Source: Polaromonas sp.
Lineage (GTDB): Bacteria; Pseudomonadota; Gammaproteobacteria; Burkholderiales; Burkholderiaceae_C
Direction of reading: 5' to 3'
Length of the DNA stretch: 64,000 bases
NCBI GenBank assembly: GCA_021737975.1
Contig: JAIPCZ010000005.1
Span: forward strand, 37,561 to 101,560
Both the position numbers and the translations under genes were made by a program. Under the pieces are notes generated by a model. The model had not been told where the DNA came from, searched no databases, and saw only the letters and a list, made by a program, of their open reading frames with translations. This document shows, in pieces, positions 25,268-34,132 of this stretch (its first letter is position 1; every line of letters starts with the position of its first letter).

Positions 25268-26490
25268 CAACAGTCCTGACACCCGATAACGCCCTGAGCC
25301 GGCGAGCCTGGCTTATCTTGACCGGCACGACCCTGGTCGGCTGTGGCGGCGGTGGCCTGGGAGACCTCGTGGCGGTGGTGACGCCGCCCGGCGTGGGTGG
25401 CACAGGCGCGGTATATTCGCAAGGCACCATCTCGGGTTTTGGCAGTGTGGTGGTGAATGCGGTCAAGTACGATGACAGCGCCGCCACAGTGCGGATCAAT
25501 GGCCGGGTCGCCACCCCCCAGGACCTGCGTTTGGGCATGGTTGCCGCGGTTAACGGCACGCGCGCCGGCAGCGACCCACTCACCGGGGCCGCGCTGGGCA
25601 GAGCCAGTGACATCGCAGTGTGGGCGATCGCCGAAGGTCCGATCCGTGGCCTGAGCTATGCCGGCGCTTCAGTCACCAGCGTGCAATTGATGGGAATGCA
25701 GATCTTGCTCGACGGCAACACCAACCTGGATTCCACATCGCTGGCAGTGAACCAAAACGTGGTTATCTGGGGGCTGGTCGTCAATGACGCGGCCACGCAA
25801 TGGCGCGCCACCCGGATACAAGTCCAACCAGGCGGCACGACGCTGCGCATGAGCACCGGTCGGGTACAGCGCAGTGGAGCTCAGGTCATGCTCAATGGCG
25901 TGACACTGTCAGGCCAGGCGGTTACTGATTTGTTAGACGGGCAACTGGTGCGGGTGCAGGGCACTCAGACTGACTCCCCAGTCATGACGGTCACCCAGGT
26001 CTGGCTGCTTGAGACAGGCCTGAGCACGCCAACACCCAGCGGGAGCGACGTCGAGATTGAAGGCTTTGTGACCCGTACCCCGGTTGCGGGCCAATTCAAA
26101 ATCGGCAACATCAACGTCAATGCCAGCTTAGCTACGCTTGCCACCACCTTGGGAACACTGTACCTGGGGGCGCGCTTGGAGGTTTCTGGTCGCTGGGCGG
26201 AGAACACCCTGATCGCCACCCAAATCGAACTAAAAAGTCAAATCAATGACGATGGCCAAGAAGGCGAGATCAAAGACAATGTCGAAATTGAGGACAGGAT
26301 AGAACAATTTACCAGCGCCGCCGACTTTGTCATGCGCGGCCAGCGCTGCAACGCCGCCCAGGCCACGTTCTCGCACGGGACCGCGTCAGACCTGCCAGCG
26401 GCTTTCCTCAATCAAACCCGGATCAAGATTGATGGCCACTATGAAGGTGCCCTCCTGATGGTTGACGCGCTGGAATTCGAGCAAGACTGA
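25264..26490 (+). CDS. DUF5666-like exported lipoprotein
   Basis: A 408-residue protein translated with ATGA overlap after the DUF6502-like gene. The N-terminus has RR (SRRAWLIL), a short hydrophobic stretch and a lipobox LVGC followed by four glycines, so it is probably a lipoprotein. The rest is beta-rich with repeated units of the type GxISGFGSVVVN...V.INGR and VEIEGFVTR....FKIGNINVN, which fits the DUF5666 family of repeated small barrels. Three to five such units are visible. Function is unknown. Its pairing with a DUF6502-like gene and a divergent cytochrome lipoprotein suggests a shared envelope process. Confidence 0.72.
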   Translation: MTTVLTPDNALSRRAWLILTGTTLVGCGGGGLGDLVAVVTPPGVGGTGAVYSQGTISGFGSVVVNAVKYDDSAATVRINGRVATPQDLRLGMVAAVNGTRAGSDPLTGAALGRASDIAVWAIAEGPIRGLSYAGASVTSVQLMGMQILLDGNTNLDSTSLAVNQNVVIWGLVVNDAATQWRATRIQVQPGGTTLRMSTGRVQRSGAQVMLNGVTLSGQAVTDLLDGQLVRVQGTQTDSPVMTVTQVWLLETGLSTPTPSGSDVEIEGFVTRTPVAGQFKIGNINVNASLATLATTLGTLYLGARLEVSGRWAENTLIATQIELKSQINDDGQEGEIKDNVEIEDRIEQFTSAADFVMRGQRCNAAQATFSHGTASDLPAAFLNQTRIKIDGHYEGALLMVDALEFEQD

Positions 26491-26497
26491 TACCTGG

Positions 26498-26537
26498 CGG
26501 GTCAGACCACTCGCAAAGCGACGTGCTCTGGCCCCAA
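26498..26537 (-). repeat. REP-like palindromic repeat, copy 3 (inside the aroG 3' end)
   Basis: On the bottom strand these bases match the 11.8-kb repeats over about 40 bases, with one T to C change in the left arm (GGGGCCAGAGCAC). The repeat covers the last codons and the stop of aroG. Confidence 0.78.
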
Positions 26538-27602
26538 CTGACTGGATGCCCTGCTTGCGCGAAGCCGTTGCGCGGCGTCACGCAAGCCAATCGCGGTGGC
26601 GTCCCAGCCCAGGCAGGCATCGGTGATCGACACGCCGTAGCGCAGGTCCTTGGGGTCGGCCAGCTTCTGGTTGCCCTCGAACAGGTTCGACTCCAGCATC
26701 ACGCCCTTGATGGAGCGGCAGCCGTCCACCATCTGCCCCACCACGTCTTTGAGCACCAGGCTTTGCAGCGCATGGTTTTTGCGCGAGTTGCCGTGGCTGC
26801 AGTCGACCACAATGTTGACCGGCAGTTTGGCCTTGGTGAGTTCGGCCTCGGCTTGTGCAATGGCCACCGAGTCGTAATTGGGCACGCTGCCGCCACGCAG
26901 GATCAGGTGGCCATGGGCATTGCCGCGGGTCTGCGTCAGTGCCACCTGACCTTCTCCATTTATCCCTAAAAAAGTGTGCGGCTGGGCGGCTGACAGCATG
27001 GCATTGAGCGCCACGTCAAGGTTGCCATCGGTGCCATTTTTGAAGCCCACCGGGCTCGACAGGCCGCTGGCCATTTCGCGGTGAGTCTGGCTCTCGGTGG
27101 TGCGCGCGCCAATCGCGCTCCAGGCAATCAGGTCGCCCAGGTACTGCGGCGTGATCGGGTCCAGCGCCTCGGTGCCGCAGGGCAAGCCCATGTCGTTAAG
27201 GTCCACCAGCAACTGGCGCGCCAGGCGCAGCCCCTCTTCGATGTGGAACGAGTCGTCCATACGCGGGTCATTGATCAGGCCTTTCCAGCCCACGGTGGTG
27301 CGCGGCTTTTCAAAATAGACCCGCATCACGATCAGCAACTGGTCTTCTAATTCATCGGCCAGCGCCTTGAGGCGCTGTGCATAGTCCCGGGCGGCTACCA
27401 AGTCGTGAATCGAGCAGGGGCCAACCACCACGAGCAGACGCGGGTCACGCCCCTGCAGGATGTTGGCCACGGCGGTCCGGGCCGCGCTGACGGTCTGGGT
27501 GGCGCGATCACTGACCGGCACGACGTCGTGTAATGCGCTGGGTGGCAGCAGGGTTTGCTGCGCCAGCACGTTGAGATTTTCAAGGGCGGTCGGGAAAGTC
27601 AT
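26502..27602 (-). CDS. aroG: 3-deoxy-7-phosphoheptulonate (DAHP) synthase, type I
   Basis: A 366-residue enzyme that joins phosphoenolpyruvate and erythrose-4-phosphate in the first step of aromatic amino acid synthesis. Motifs include VVVGPCSIHD, MRVYFEKPRTTVGWKGL, the GARTTESQTHREMASGL segment and NIVVDCSHGNSRKNH. Which of Phe, Tyr or Trp inhibits it cannot be told. The last about 12 residues (QLGPEHVALRVV) and the TGA are supplied by a REP-like palindrome, so the native C-terminus has probably been replaced. It is divergent from the FAD oxidoreductase gene, with a small GGTGC/GCACC hairpin in the gap. Confidence 0.93.
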   Translation of the reverse strand: MTFPTALENLNVLAQQTLLPPSALHDVVPVSDRATQTVSAARTAVANILQGRDPRLLVVVGPCSIHDLVAARDYAQRLKALADELEDQLLIVMRVYFEKPRTTVGWKGLINDPRMDDSFHIEEGLRLARQLLVDLNDMGLPCGTEALDPITPQYLGDLIAWSAIGARTTESQTHREMASGLSSPVGFKNGTDGNLDVALNAMLSAAQPHTFLGINGEGQVALTQTRGNAHGHLILRGGSVPNYDSVAIAQAEAELTKAKLPVNIVVDCSHGNSRKNHALQSLVLKDVVGQMVDGCRSIKGVMLESNLFEGNQKLADPKDLRYGVSITDACLGWDATAIGLRDAAQRLRASRASSQLGPEHVALRVV

Positions 27603-27695
27603 GGATTTTTTAATGGGAGCAAGGGAGAAGCACTGATTTTATGGGCGGGTGCCCTGACCAGCACCCATAATGAGGCCTGTTCATTCACCTAAAAC

Positions 27696-28844
27696 ATGCC
27701 TGCCAGTCGACCTTTTCCCCATGTTATTGTGATCGGCGCAGGTATTGTGGGCGCGGCCACCGCTTTTTATCTGAGCCGCGCTGGCGCCAAAGTCACCGTG
27801 CTCGATGCCCAGACGCCCTCAGCGGGTGCCACCGGCGCCTCGGATGGCGCGGTTTCGGTGGCCAGCAAGCGCCCCGGCGTGATGATGCAACTGGCGCGAC
27901 AGGCGCGCGACCTCTATGCCCAGCTGGTGCTTGATGAGGTGCTGACCGATCTGTTCCACACCCGCCCCACCTATTTGTTTGCGCGCTCGGAGCTCGAGGT
28001 GGCCGTGATTGCCGCGCAGCAGCGCGACCTCGACAGCCAAGGCGAGGCCACGCTGTGGCTCGACCGCGCCATGCTGATGCGGCGGGTGCCTGGCCTCGGC
28101 CACAGCGTGCTGGCCGGGCTCAAGGTGCCCAGGGACGGCCATGCCATCGGCTACCAGGTGACCCACCGCTTACTGTCGTGTGCCAACGTGGTGCCGCTGC
28201 GGCACACCCCGGTGCAGGGTCTGGTGCTGTCGGGCCAGCGCGTCATCGGCGTTGAAACGCCAGCCGGACGCATGCTGGCTGACGTGGTGGTACTGGCCGC
28301 CGGCATCGACTCGATGGCTTTTTTGGGCCTCGACAAGGTGATGATCCCGCGCAAGGGGCAACTGATCGTGACCGACCGCGCCGCCTTTGGCTACGCGGTG
28401 TTGCCCGGGCCGCTGATGTCGGCGAGTTACCTGGCCTCCAAACACACCCCGACGGCCCAGCAAAGCTCTGTGAGCCTGGTGATCGACCCACTGCGCACCG
28501 GCCAGTTCTTGCTGGGCAGCAGCCGCGAGACCGGCGTGCTGGACCGCCAGACCGACATCCGCACGGTGGCGACCATCCTGCGTGAGGCCATCGACGTCTA
28601 CCCGCCGCTGGCGCGCCAGCGTGTCATTCGCACCTTTGCCGGCATTCGCGCCACCACCGAAGACGGCCTGCCCATTGTCGGCCGGCACCCCGAACTGGAC
28701 GGCCTGATCCTGGCCACCGCCATGCAGGGTGACGGCATTTGCCTGGGGCCGCTGGTGGGCGCCGCCGTGGCGCGCTGGGCGCTGGAACAAGACAGTGCGC
28801 AGGATTTTTCGGCCCTGAGCCCTGCGCGTTTTTTGAAGGTCTGA
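27696..28844 (+). CDS. FAD-dependent amine oxidoreductase, opine oxidase subunit B-like
   Basis: A 382-residue DadA/glycine-oxidase-fold flavoprotein. The dinucleotide-binding motif GAGIVGAATAFYLSRAG is at the N-terminus, and the C-terminal GIRATTEDGLPIVGRHPELDGL fits the family. Close relatives are subunit B of octopine and nopaline oxidases and HcnC. Such proteins oxidise the C-N bond of a secondary or primary amine and pass electrons to a partner with FAD and iron-sulfur. Both partner genes lie on the other strand at 31.3-32.9 kb, beyond an ABC importer. The gene converges with the importer ATPase (10-bp gap). Substrate inferred from context: an arginine conjugate. Confidence 0.85.
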   Translation: MPASRPFPHVIVIGAGIVGAATAFYLSRAGAKVTVLDAQTPSAGATGASDGAVSVASKRPGVMMQLARQARDLYAQLVLDEVLTDLFHTRPTYLFARSELEVAVIAAQQRDLDSQGEATLWLDRAMLMRRVPGLGHSVLAGLKVPRDGHAIGYQVTHRLLSCANVVPLRHTPVQGLVLSGQRVIGVETPAGRMLADVVVLAAGIDSMAFLGLDKVMIPRKGQLIVTDRAAFGYAVLPGPLMSASYLASKHTPTAQQSSVSLVIDPLRTGQFLLGSSRETGVLDRQTDIRTVATILREAIDVYPPLARQRVIRTFAGIRATTEDGLPIVGRHPELDGLILATAMQGDGICLGPLVGAAVARWALEQDSAQDFSALSPARFLKV

Positions 28845-28854
28845 CCCCAGCTCT

Positions 28855-29610
28855 TTAAGACTTGTCGTGAAAACGCGCCAGAAAGGCCTGTGTGGCGGCC
28901 TGCTGGGGGTGATCGATCACGTCTTTTGCCGGGCCGCTTTCCACCACGACGCCGTCGCGCATGAAAACCAGCACGTCGGCCACCTCGCGCGCAAAAGCAA
29001 TTTCGTGGGTGACGATCACCATGGTCATGCCGTCTTTGGCCAGCGACTGGATCACCGCCAGCACCTCGCCCACCAGTTCGGGGTCGAGCGCCGAGGTGGC
29101 CTCGTCAAACAGCATCACCTGCGGCTGCATGGCCAGCGCGCGCGCGATCGCCACGCGCTGTTTCTGGCCACCCGAGAGTTGTTGCGGGTGGGCGTCTGCC
29201 TTGTCTGACAGGCCCACCTTGTCGAGCAACTGCAGCGCCCGGGCCCGGGCTTCGGGCTTGGGTGTGCGCAGCACCGTGACCATGCCTTCCATCACATTCT
29301 GCAAGGCGGTCATGTGCGGGAACAGGTTGAAATGCTGGAACACCATGCCGGTGTTGGCCCGGAAACGCGACAACACCCGGTCGCCGGGCAGCTTGGTGGC
29401 AGCGCCCTGGTAGCTGAACTCGTGCTTGCCGACACGGATGCGGCCCGCATCGGGCAGGGTCAGCAGGTTGATGCAGCGCAGCAGGGTGGATTTGCCAGAG
29501 CCTGACGGCCCCACCAAAGCCACCACCTGGCCTGGTGCCACGCGCATCGACACGTCCCGCAGCACCACGTTGTCGCCAAACTGCTTGCGCAGCCCCTGAA
29601 TTTCAATCAT
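28855..29610 (-). CDS. Polar amino acid ABC transporter, ATP-binding protein
   Basis: A 251-residue ATPase of the HisP/GlnQ/OccP group. Walker A is [11 protein letters not shown], the signature is [17 protein letters not shown], Walker B is [14 protein letters not shown] and the switch His is in [12 protein letters not shown]. The ATG at 29610 is used; an in-frame TTG lies two codons earlier. It follows the permease gene by 9 bp and closes the operon that begins with the iron-sulfur subunit gene near 32.9 kb. Confidence 0.92.
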   Translation of the reverse strand: MIEIQGLRKQFGDNVVLRDVSMRVAPGQVVALVGPSGSGKSTLLRCINLLTLPDAGRIRVGKHEFSYQGAATKLPGDRVLSRFRANTGMVFQHFNLFPHMTALQNVMEGMVTVLRTPKPEARARALQLLDKVGLSDKADAHPQQLSGGQKQRVAIARALAMQPQVMLFDEATSALDPELVGEVLAVIQSLAKDGMTMVIVTHEIAFAREVADVLVFMRDGVVVESGPAKDVIDHPQQAATQAFLARFHDKS

Positions 29611-29619
29611 GTGCAAATC

Positions 29620-30279
29620 TCACAAAGTATCGGCGCGCCGCTCGAGCCGCTTGATCAGGCTGGTGGCAGGCACCAGCACGGCCAGGTACATCAAGGCTAT
29701 CAGCGTGTAGGTTTCCAGCGGTCGGTAGGTCTCGTGCACCACGGCTTGTGCCTGGTAGACCAGGTCCGGCAAGGCCACGATGGAGACCAGCGAGGTGTTC
29801 TTGAGTTGCATGATCGACTGGTTCAGCAGCGGCGGCGTCATGCGCCGCAGCGCCTGCGGCAGCACCACGCGGCGCATGATCTGAAACCGCGTCATGCCCA
29901 GGGCGCGTGCGGCCTCGGTTTGCCCCACGTCGATGGAAATGATGCCGCCGCGGATGATCTCGGAGTAAAACGCGCCGCCGTACAAGGACAGCGCCAGCAC
30001 CGCCGCCATGCCGGGCGACATTTCGATGCCCAGCAACACCGGCAAGGCGTAGTAAAACCAGATGATCTGCACCAGCACCGGGGTCGAGCGAAACAGCTCC
30101 ACATAAACCTTCATTGGCCAGCGCATCACACCCCAGTGCGACAACTGCCCCATGCCGGCGATCAGGCCAAACAGCAGCCCGAGGACAATACACATCACGG
30201 TGTAGCCCAGGGTATAAAGCAGGCCGGTGGCAAACAGGCTGCGGTATTCCCACAAAAATTCAAAATTCCACTGGTACAC
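29620..30279 (-). CDS. Polar amino acid ABC transporter, permease
   Basis: A 219-residue HisM/GlnP-type inner-membrane subunit with about five helices. The EAA loop reads GQTEAARALGMTRFQIMRRVVLPQAL. An upstream GTG at 30309 is in frame, but the GTG at 30279 has an AGGAG site six bases before it and gives the usual N-terminus (YQWNFEFLWEYRSLF). Opine importers such as occ and noc have two permeases; here only one is present, so it may act as a homodimer. Confidence 0.9.
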   Translation of the reverse strand: MYQWNFEFLWEYRSLFATGLLYTLGYTVMCIVLGLLFGLIAGMGQLSHWGVMRWPMKVYVELFRSTPVLVQIIWFYYALPVLLGIEMSPGMAAVLALSLYGGAFYSEIIRGGIISIDVGQTEAARALGMTRFQIMRRVVLPQALRRMTPPLLNQSIMQLKNTSLVSIVALPDLVYQAQAVVHETYRPLETYTLIALMYLAVLVPATSLIKRLERRADTL

Positions 30280-30347
30280 AGATGCTCCTGAGGACGACGA
30301 TGTACTCACATCCCGAAAATGTGCGTCGGTTGACGGTTATTGCTGGA

Positions 30348-30416
30348 GCGACGCCCTCGCCGCGAATGCACCCGACTTCATTCGCGGGGAGGGCGCCGCT
30401 TCAACAAAGTCGGGTG
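30348..30416. other. Long hairpin whose loop pairs perfectly with downstream sequence
   Basis: Arms of 21 bases (30348-30368 and 30379-30399) pair with two mismatches, leaving a 10-base loop CACCCGACTT. The exact reverse complement of this loop, AAGTCGGGTG, occurs at 30407-30416, eight bases past the hairpin. On the transcribed (bottom) strand this permits either a pseudoknot or two competing structures. It lies in the 168-bp space between the solute-binding protein and permease genes of one operon. No T-run is present. Confidence 0.7.
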
Positions 30417-30447
30417 ATCACTCCCCAACTCGTTGAATGGCCATGAC

Positions 30448-31290
30448 TCAGAATTTGACGATGACCGGGATCTCCTCAGGCTTGATGCCCATGAGTTTGT
30501 CAAGGTTGGACAACACGATCGGGTTCACCTTGTCGGCTGCGCGCAGCTCTGTGATCCATTTGTCCACATAAGTCTGCCAGGTTTTGTCGGCCTCTTTGCG
30601 CAAGCCGGCATTGGTGGTGGTGCCCTTGATGGGCTCGGGCACGATCAGGTGCCCGACGTTGGGATTTTTCTTGAGGATGCCGGCCGACACCGTGACCACC
30701 AGCGGCTGCACGTCGGCACGGCCGGTTTGCACCGCCATGGTGGCGTCGTTGGATTTCTCGAAGCGCAAAATCTTGGCCTTGTCGTACATGGCCGTCACCA
30801 GGTTGTCGTAAGACGAGCCCACATCGACCGCAATGGTCACTTCTGGCTTGTTCAGGTCGTCCCAGGTTTTCGCCTGGAAGCCTTTCTTGGCGATCAGCGT
30901 GAAGGCGTTCTGGTACAGCGGCACGGTGAAGTCAATCACCTCGCGGCGTTGTGGTGTCGGGTTGAGGCCAAAAAAGATGTCAAGCTTGTTGGTCTGCAGG
31001 TCGAGCACCGAGTTGCCCCAGGTGGTCTCGGTCACCACCAGCTTGACATTGAGCTTGGCCGCCAGGTCTTTGGCCAGGTCAACCATGATCCCGCTCCATT
31101 CACCGGTGGCCAGGTTTTTCTGGTAATTCGGCGGGGCACCTGCAACCGCGCCCACGCGCAGGGTTTTTGTGCTGTTGATTCGGTCCCAAGTGGTTTGATC
31201 AGGGGCCTGTGCCAGCGCAGCGCCGGCAAGGCAGCTTGCCGCCAGAGCGGCCACACCCATGGTGAAATGGCGTCGTTGGTTCAATGTCAT
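30448..31290 (-). CDS. Polar amino acid ABC transporter, solute-binding protein
   Basis: A 280-residue periplasmic family 3 binding protein. The signal peptide (about 1-27) ends in AALAQA. The region TPQRREVIDFTVPLYQ carries the Arg that holds the amino acid carboxylate in this family, and GSSYDN follows. It belongs to the same operon as the dehydrogenase subunits upstream (51-bp gap) and the permease and ATPase downstream. Ligand is inferred as a basic amino acid or arginine-derived opine because arginase is encoded next door. Confidence 0.9.
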   Translation of the reverse strand: MTLNQRRHFTMGVAALAASCLAGAALAQAPDQTTWDRINSTKTLRVGAVAGAPPNYQKNLATGEWSGIMVDLAKDLAAKLNVKLVVTETTWGNSVLDLQTNKLDIFFGLNPTPQRREVIDFTVPLYQNAFTLIAKKGFQAKTWDDLNKPEVTIAVDVGSSYDNLVTAMYDKAKILRFEKSNDATMAVQTGRADVQPLVVTVSAGILKKNPNVGHLIVPEPIKGTTTNAGLRKEADKTWQTYVDKWITELRAADKVNPIVLSNLDKLMGIKPEEIPVIVKF

Positions 31291-31341
31291 CGTCTTCTCC
31301 TGGTAGAGGCAAAATTGCCGGTTGCAAAAATCTTGGATCGG

Positions 31342-32649
31342 TCATTCATCGGCATAGGCCGCCAGCGCGGCCACCGACACCGGCCGCAGCGGCCAGCGCG
31401 GCACGCTGCCATTCAGGTCCTGGGGTTCAAACGCGACGCCGGTCTGGGCGGCCAAAGCTTGTGCCGCCCGCGCACAAAAACGGCCCTGGCAGGCCCCCAT
31501 GGCAAAACGGCCGACCACCCGAATTTCGTGCGCCGAGCCGGCGCCCTGAAGTGCGGCAAAGCCGGAGGCGCGTAATCCTTCACAACGGCAGACCACGGTC
31601 TCGGGCGTGATGTCATGAACCGGCGCCTGGTAGAGCGTGCGCAGCGCCGCTTGCAAGCGGCGGGCCGACTGCAATGGCGCATCAAAACTGGCACCGGGGC
31701 ACGGGCGCCCCAGGGCTTTCGCGACCTGCTGCGCGGCCTGACGGCCGTCTTGAACAGCGGCCGCTGCACCAAGCACCTCACGGCAATCCCCGGCCCAAAC
31801 CACGGGCAGGCCCGCCCCGGTTTGACGCGGCAAGCCGGTCTGGTTGGCATCCAGGCCGTCGTGCAAGGCCAGATGCGCCACCTCATACACCTGGGTCTGA
31901 CCCCGCCCATTCACCGTTGTCACGCGCAGGCCCTGCGCCATGGCTTCAATGGCCGTGACCTGGCAACCGGTGCGGTACGGCACGCGGGAGCGCCACAACT
32001 GGCGGGCATAGGCAAGGGCCTCGGCCAACGGGGGCCCGCTGCGCAAACCATTGAATGCCGCGCCGGGCTGCACCAGCGCTGTGCCAAAAGGCGTGCCTCG
32101 CTCCAGCAAAGCCAGTGGCGGGTTGCCGGCAGCGGCCAATTGCGCGGCCAGGGCCAGCGGCAGCGGCCCGCTGCCCGCCACCAGAATCGGGCCCTGGGGT
32201 GCTTCACCGGTTTCCTTGAGTTGCACCTGCATGCCGCCCACCGTGCTCACACCAGGCAACTCCCAGCCTGGAATCGGCAGCACGCGCTCGACGCCCCCCA
32301 CCGCCATCACCACGGCTTTGGGCCGCACAGAGCGCACACACCCCGCGGCCCGGTCGTCAAGCAAATAGCGGCCATCACCCTCAACGCCAAGAAAAACCGA
32401 TTGCAGTTGCAACGTAAGCCGCGCCCCCGCCTGCTCGACCCGGTCCAGCAAGGCCTGCCAGTCGCGCTGGTGGTGCACGTTGCGCCGGACCGGGCTGGCG
32501 CCCGCACCGACGTAGGCACGGTGGATGGCGCCACCCAGGCGATCACGCTGCTCAGCCAGCAGCACCGACAGGCCCATGCCAGCCAGGTCAACCGCAGCGG
32601 CAACGCCGGCCGGGCCACCACCCACCACCAACACATCAGGCTGCCACAC
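31342..32649 (-). CDS. FAD/NAD(P)-binding oxidoreductase with BFD-type [2Fe-2S], opine oxidase subunit A-like
   Basis: A 435-residue flavoprotein. The N-terminus has VLVVGGGPAGVAAAVDLAGMG for FAD, the middle has VMAVGGVERVLPIPGW. The C-terminal part has the Cys set of bacterioferritin-associated-ferredoxin-like [2Fe-2S] domains (VCRCEG, then GACQGRFCARA). This is the layout of OoxA/NoxA and HcnB. The frame is open to 32700, but GTG 32649, preceded by GAGGTG, gives a natural start and overlaps the small iron-sulfur gene by 14 bases. It would be the electron-transfer subunit for the flavoprotein encoded at 27.7 kb. Confidence 0.85.
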   Translation of the reverse strand: MWQPDVLVVGGGPAGVAAAVDLAGMGLSVLLAEQRDRLGGAIHRAYVGAGASPVRRNVHHQRDWQALLDRVEQAGARLTLQLQSVFLGVEGDGRYLLDDRAAGCVRSVRPKAVVMAVGGVERVLPIPGWELPGVSTVGGMQVQLKETGEAPQGPILVAGSGPLPLALAAQLAAAGNPPLALLERGTPFGTALVQPGAAFNGLRSGPPLAEALAYARQLWRSRVPYRTGCQVTAIEAMAQGLRVTTVNGRGQTQVYEVAHLALHDGLDANQTGLPRQTGAGLPVVWAGDCREVLGAAAAVQDGRQAAQQVAKALGRPCPGASFDAPLQSARRLQAALRTLYQAPVHDITPETVVCRCEGLRASGFAALQGAGSAHEIRVVGRFAMGACQGRFCARAAQALAAQTGVAFEPQDLNGSVPRWPLRPVSVAALAAYADE

Positions 32650-32911
32650 GGTGCACCTCACAGACCGGTGGCGCGGCCAGCGTGACCTGCACACCGGCAC
32701 GCGCAGGTGTCAGGCAGGCTTCCGCTGGCGCAGCCCCATTGATCGACACCAGACAGGCCTGGCAGGCGCCAATACCGCAAAAATAGCGTCCGCGCAATTG
32801 CCCCATGGCCGGCCCCAGGTCATCCAGACCCGCGCGGCGCAAGGCCGCGGCAAAAGTTTCCCCGGGTCGAAAAACGACCGGATGTCCCAACCAGAAGAAG
32901 GCCTCGTTCAT
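32636..32911 (-). CDS. Small [2Fe-2S] ferredoxin-fold subunit
   Basis: A 91-residue protein with the plant-type ferredoxin pattern: RYFCGIGACQACLVSING, then a fourth Cys in AEACLTP. It corresponds to HcnA and to the small gamma subunits of three-part amine dehydrogenases. ATG at 32911 is used; a GTG lies one codon earlier. It is the first gene of the bottom-strand operon and overlaps the next gene by 14 bases. A TTTGTACAAA palindrome lies 20 bp upstream. Confidence 0.87.
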   Translation of the reverse strand: MNEAFFWLGHPVVFRPGETFAAALRRAGLDDLGPAMGQLRGRYFCGIGACQACLVSINGAAPAEACLTPARAGVQVTLAAPPVCEVHRVAA

Positions 32912-32930
32912 CACAGTTTGTGTCTTTAGT

Positions 32931-32940
32931 TTTGTACAAA
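32931..32940. promoter_or_regulatory. TTTGTACAAA palindrome, candidate Lrp/AsnC operator
   Basis: A perfect 10-bp palindrome in an AT-rich stretch of the 232-bp gap between the iron-sulfur subunit gene and arginase. Lrp/AsnC proteins often bind AT-rich palindromes, and such a regulator is encoded 1.2 kb away. No other gene or clear promoter is visible in the gap. Confidence 0.35.
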
Positions 32941-33143
32941 TTTAATGTGTCGATTAGACCCGAAATCGGACAGATCCCAATCAGTAGTCACCCTAGATCG
33001 GCCATCGCCCGCAGACCCGCGCGAAAGGGGCACTCAGGCGGTCGGCATCGGCACGGGCAATCGCACTGCGAAATGACTAAACTGCGCACTGCCATGTCAA
33101 GATCACGCTCAAGCCAGCCTCATACTCAGGAACCCAGCTCACC

Positions 33144-34064
33144 ATGAACCCCAACATCTCCCTGATCGGCGCGCCCACGGACATTGGTGCGGGCAGCCGC
33201 GGCGCCAGCATGGGGCCGGAAGCCCTGCGCGTCGCCAACATTGTCCAGGTGCTCGAGAGCCGCGGCCTCGCTGTGCTGGACCGAGGCAACCTGAGCGGGC
33301 CGCGCAATCCGTGGCTGCCGCCGGTGGAGGGTTACCGTCATCTGGCCGAGGTCGCTGCCTGGAACCAGTCGGTGCATGACGCGGTGTATGCCGAACTCCA
33401 GCAAAACCGCCTGCCGATTTTGCTTGGTGGCGACCACTGCCTGGGTTTGGGTTCTATCAGCGCGGTGGCCCGCCACTGTCGCGACACCGACAAAAAACTG
33501 CGTGTCTTGTGGCTCGATGCCCATGCCGACTTCAACACCAGCGCGCTCACGCCCAGCGGCAACATTCACGGCATGCCGGTCGCCTGCTTGTGCGGTTACG
33601 GACCGCCAGAGTTGACCCGCATCGGTGGCCAGGTGCCGGCCATCAAACCCAAATGGGTGCGTCAGATCGGCATTCGCAGTGTCGATGAGGGCGAAAAGCG
33701 CCTGGTGCACGAAGCTGGGCTGGAAGTGTTTGACATGCGTTTCATCGACGAGATGGGCATGCGCGCCGCCATGGAGCTGGCGCTGGCGCTGGTCGACGCC
33801 AACACCCATCTGCATGTGAGTTTTGACGTCGATTTTTTGGACCCCGACATTGCGCCCGGCGTGGGCACCACGGTGCGCGGCGGCCCGACTTACCGCGAGG
33901 CGCAGCTGTGCATGGAAATGATCGCCGACACCGGCCGCCTGGCCTCGCTCGACGTGATGGAACTCAACCCGGCTTTTGATGTGCGCAACCGCACCGCTGA
34001 AGTGGCGGTGGACCTCATCGAGTCGCTGTTTGGCAAGAGCACACTGATGCGCAAGGCGGTTTAG
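33144..34064 (+). CDS. Arginase
   Basis: A 306-residue ureohydrolase splitting arginine into ornithine and urea with a two-manganese centre. Metal ligands are visible in GGDHCLGLGS (His), WLDAHADFNT (Asp, His, Asp) and SFDVDFLDPDIAPGVGT (Asp, Asp). The NIHGMPVA and substrate-binding segments fit arginase better than agmatinase. The form resembles arginases of agrobacterial opine regions. It faces the dehydrogenase/importer operon and is followed by an Lrp/AsnC gene, so it probably handles arginine released by the dehydrogenase. Confidence 0.9.
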   Translation: MNPNISLIGAPTDIGAGSRGASMGPEALRVANIVQVLESRGLAVLDRGNLSGPRNPWLPPVEGYRHLAEVAAWNQSVHDAVYAELQQNRLPILLGGDHCLGLGSISAVARHCRDTDKKLRVLWLDAHADFNTSALTPSGNIHGMPVACLCGYGPPELTRIGGQVPAIKPKWVRQIGIRSVDEGEKRLVHEAGLEVFDMRFIDEMGMRAAMELALALVDANTHLHVSFDVDFLDPDIAPGVGTTVRGGPTYREAQLCMEMIADTGRLASLDVMELNPAFDVRNRTAEVAVDLIESLFGKSTLMRKAV

Positions 34065-34132
34065 CCTCACAAGCCCTCGCGGTCTTGGTGTTTAATTGCC
34101 GTTTTGAGTTCCCGCAATAACTTGTCGACCCC

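Noticed and set aside
30348..30416. Simple intrinsic terminator
   Set aside because: There is no T-run on either strand, and the downstream genes belong to the same transport operon.
27696..32911. Hydrogen cyanide synthase (hcnABC)
   Set aside because: The three subunits resemble HcnABC, but the genes are split around an amino acid importer and lie next to arginase, which fits opine or amino acid oxidation better.
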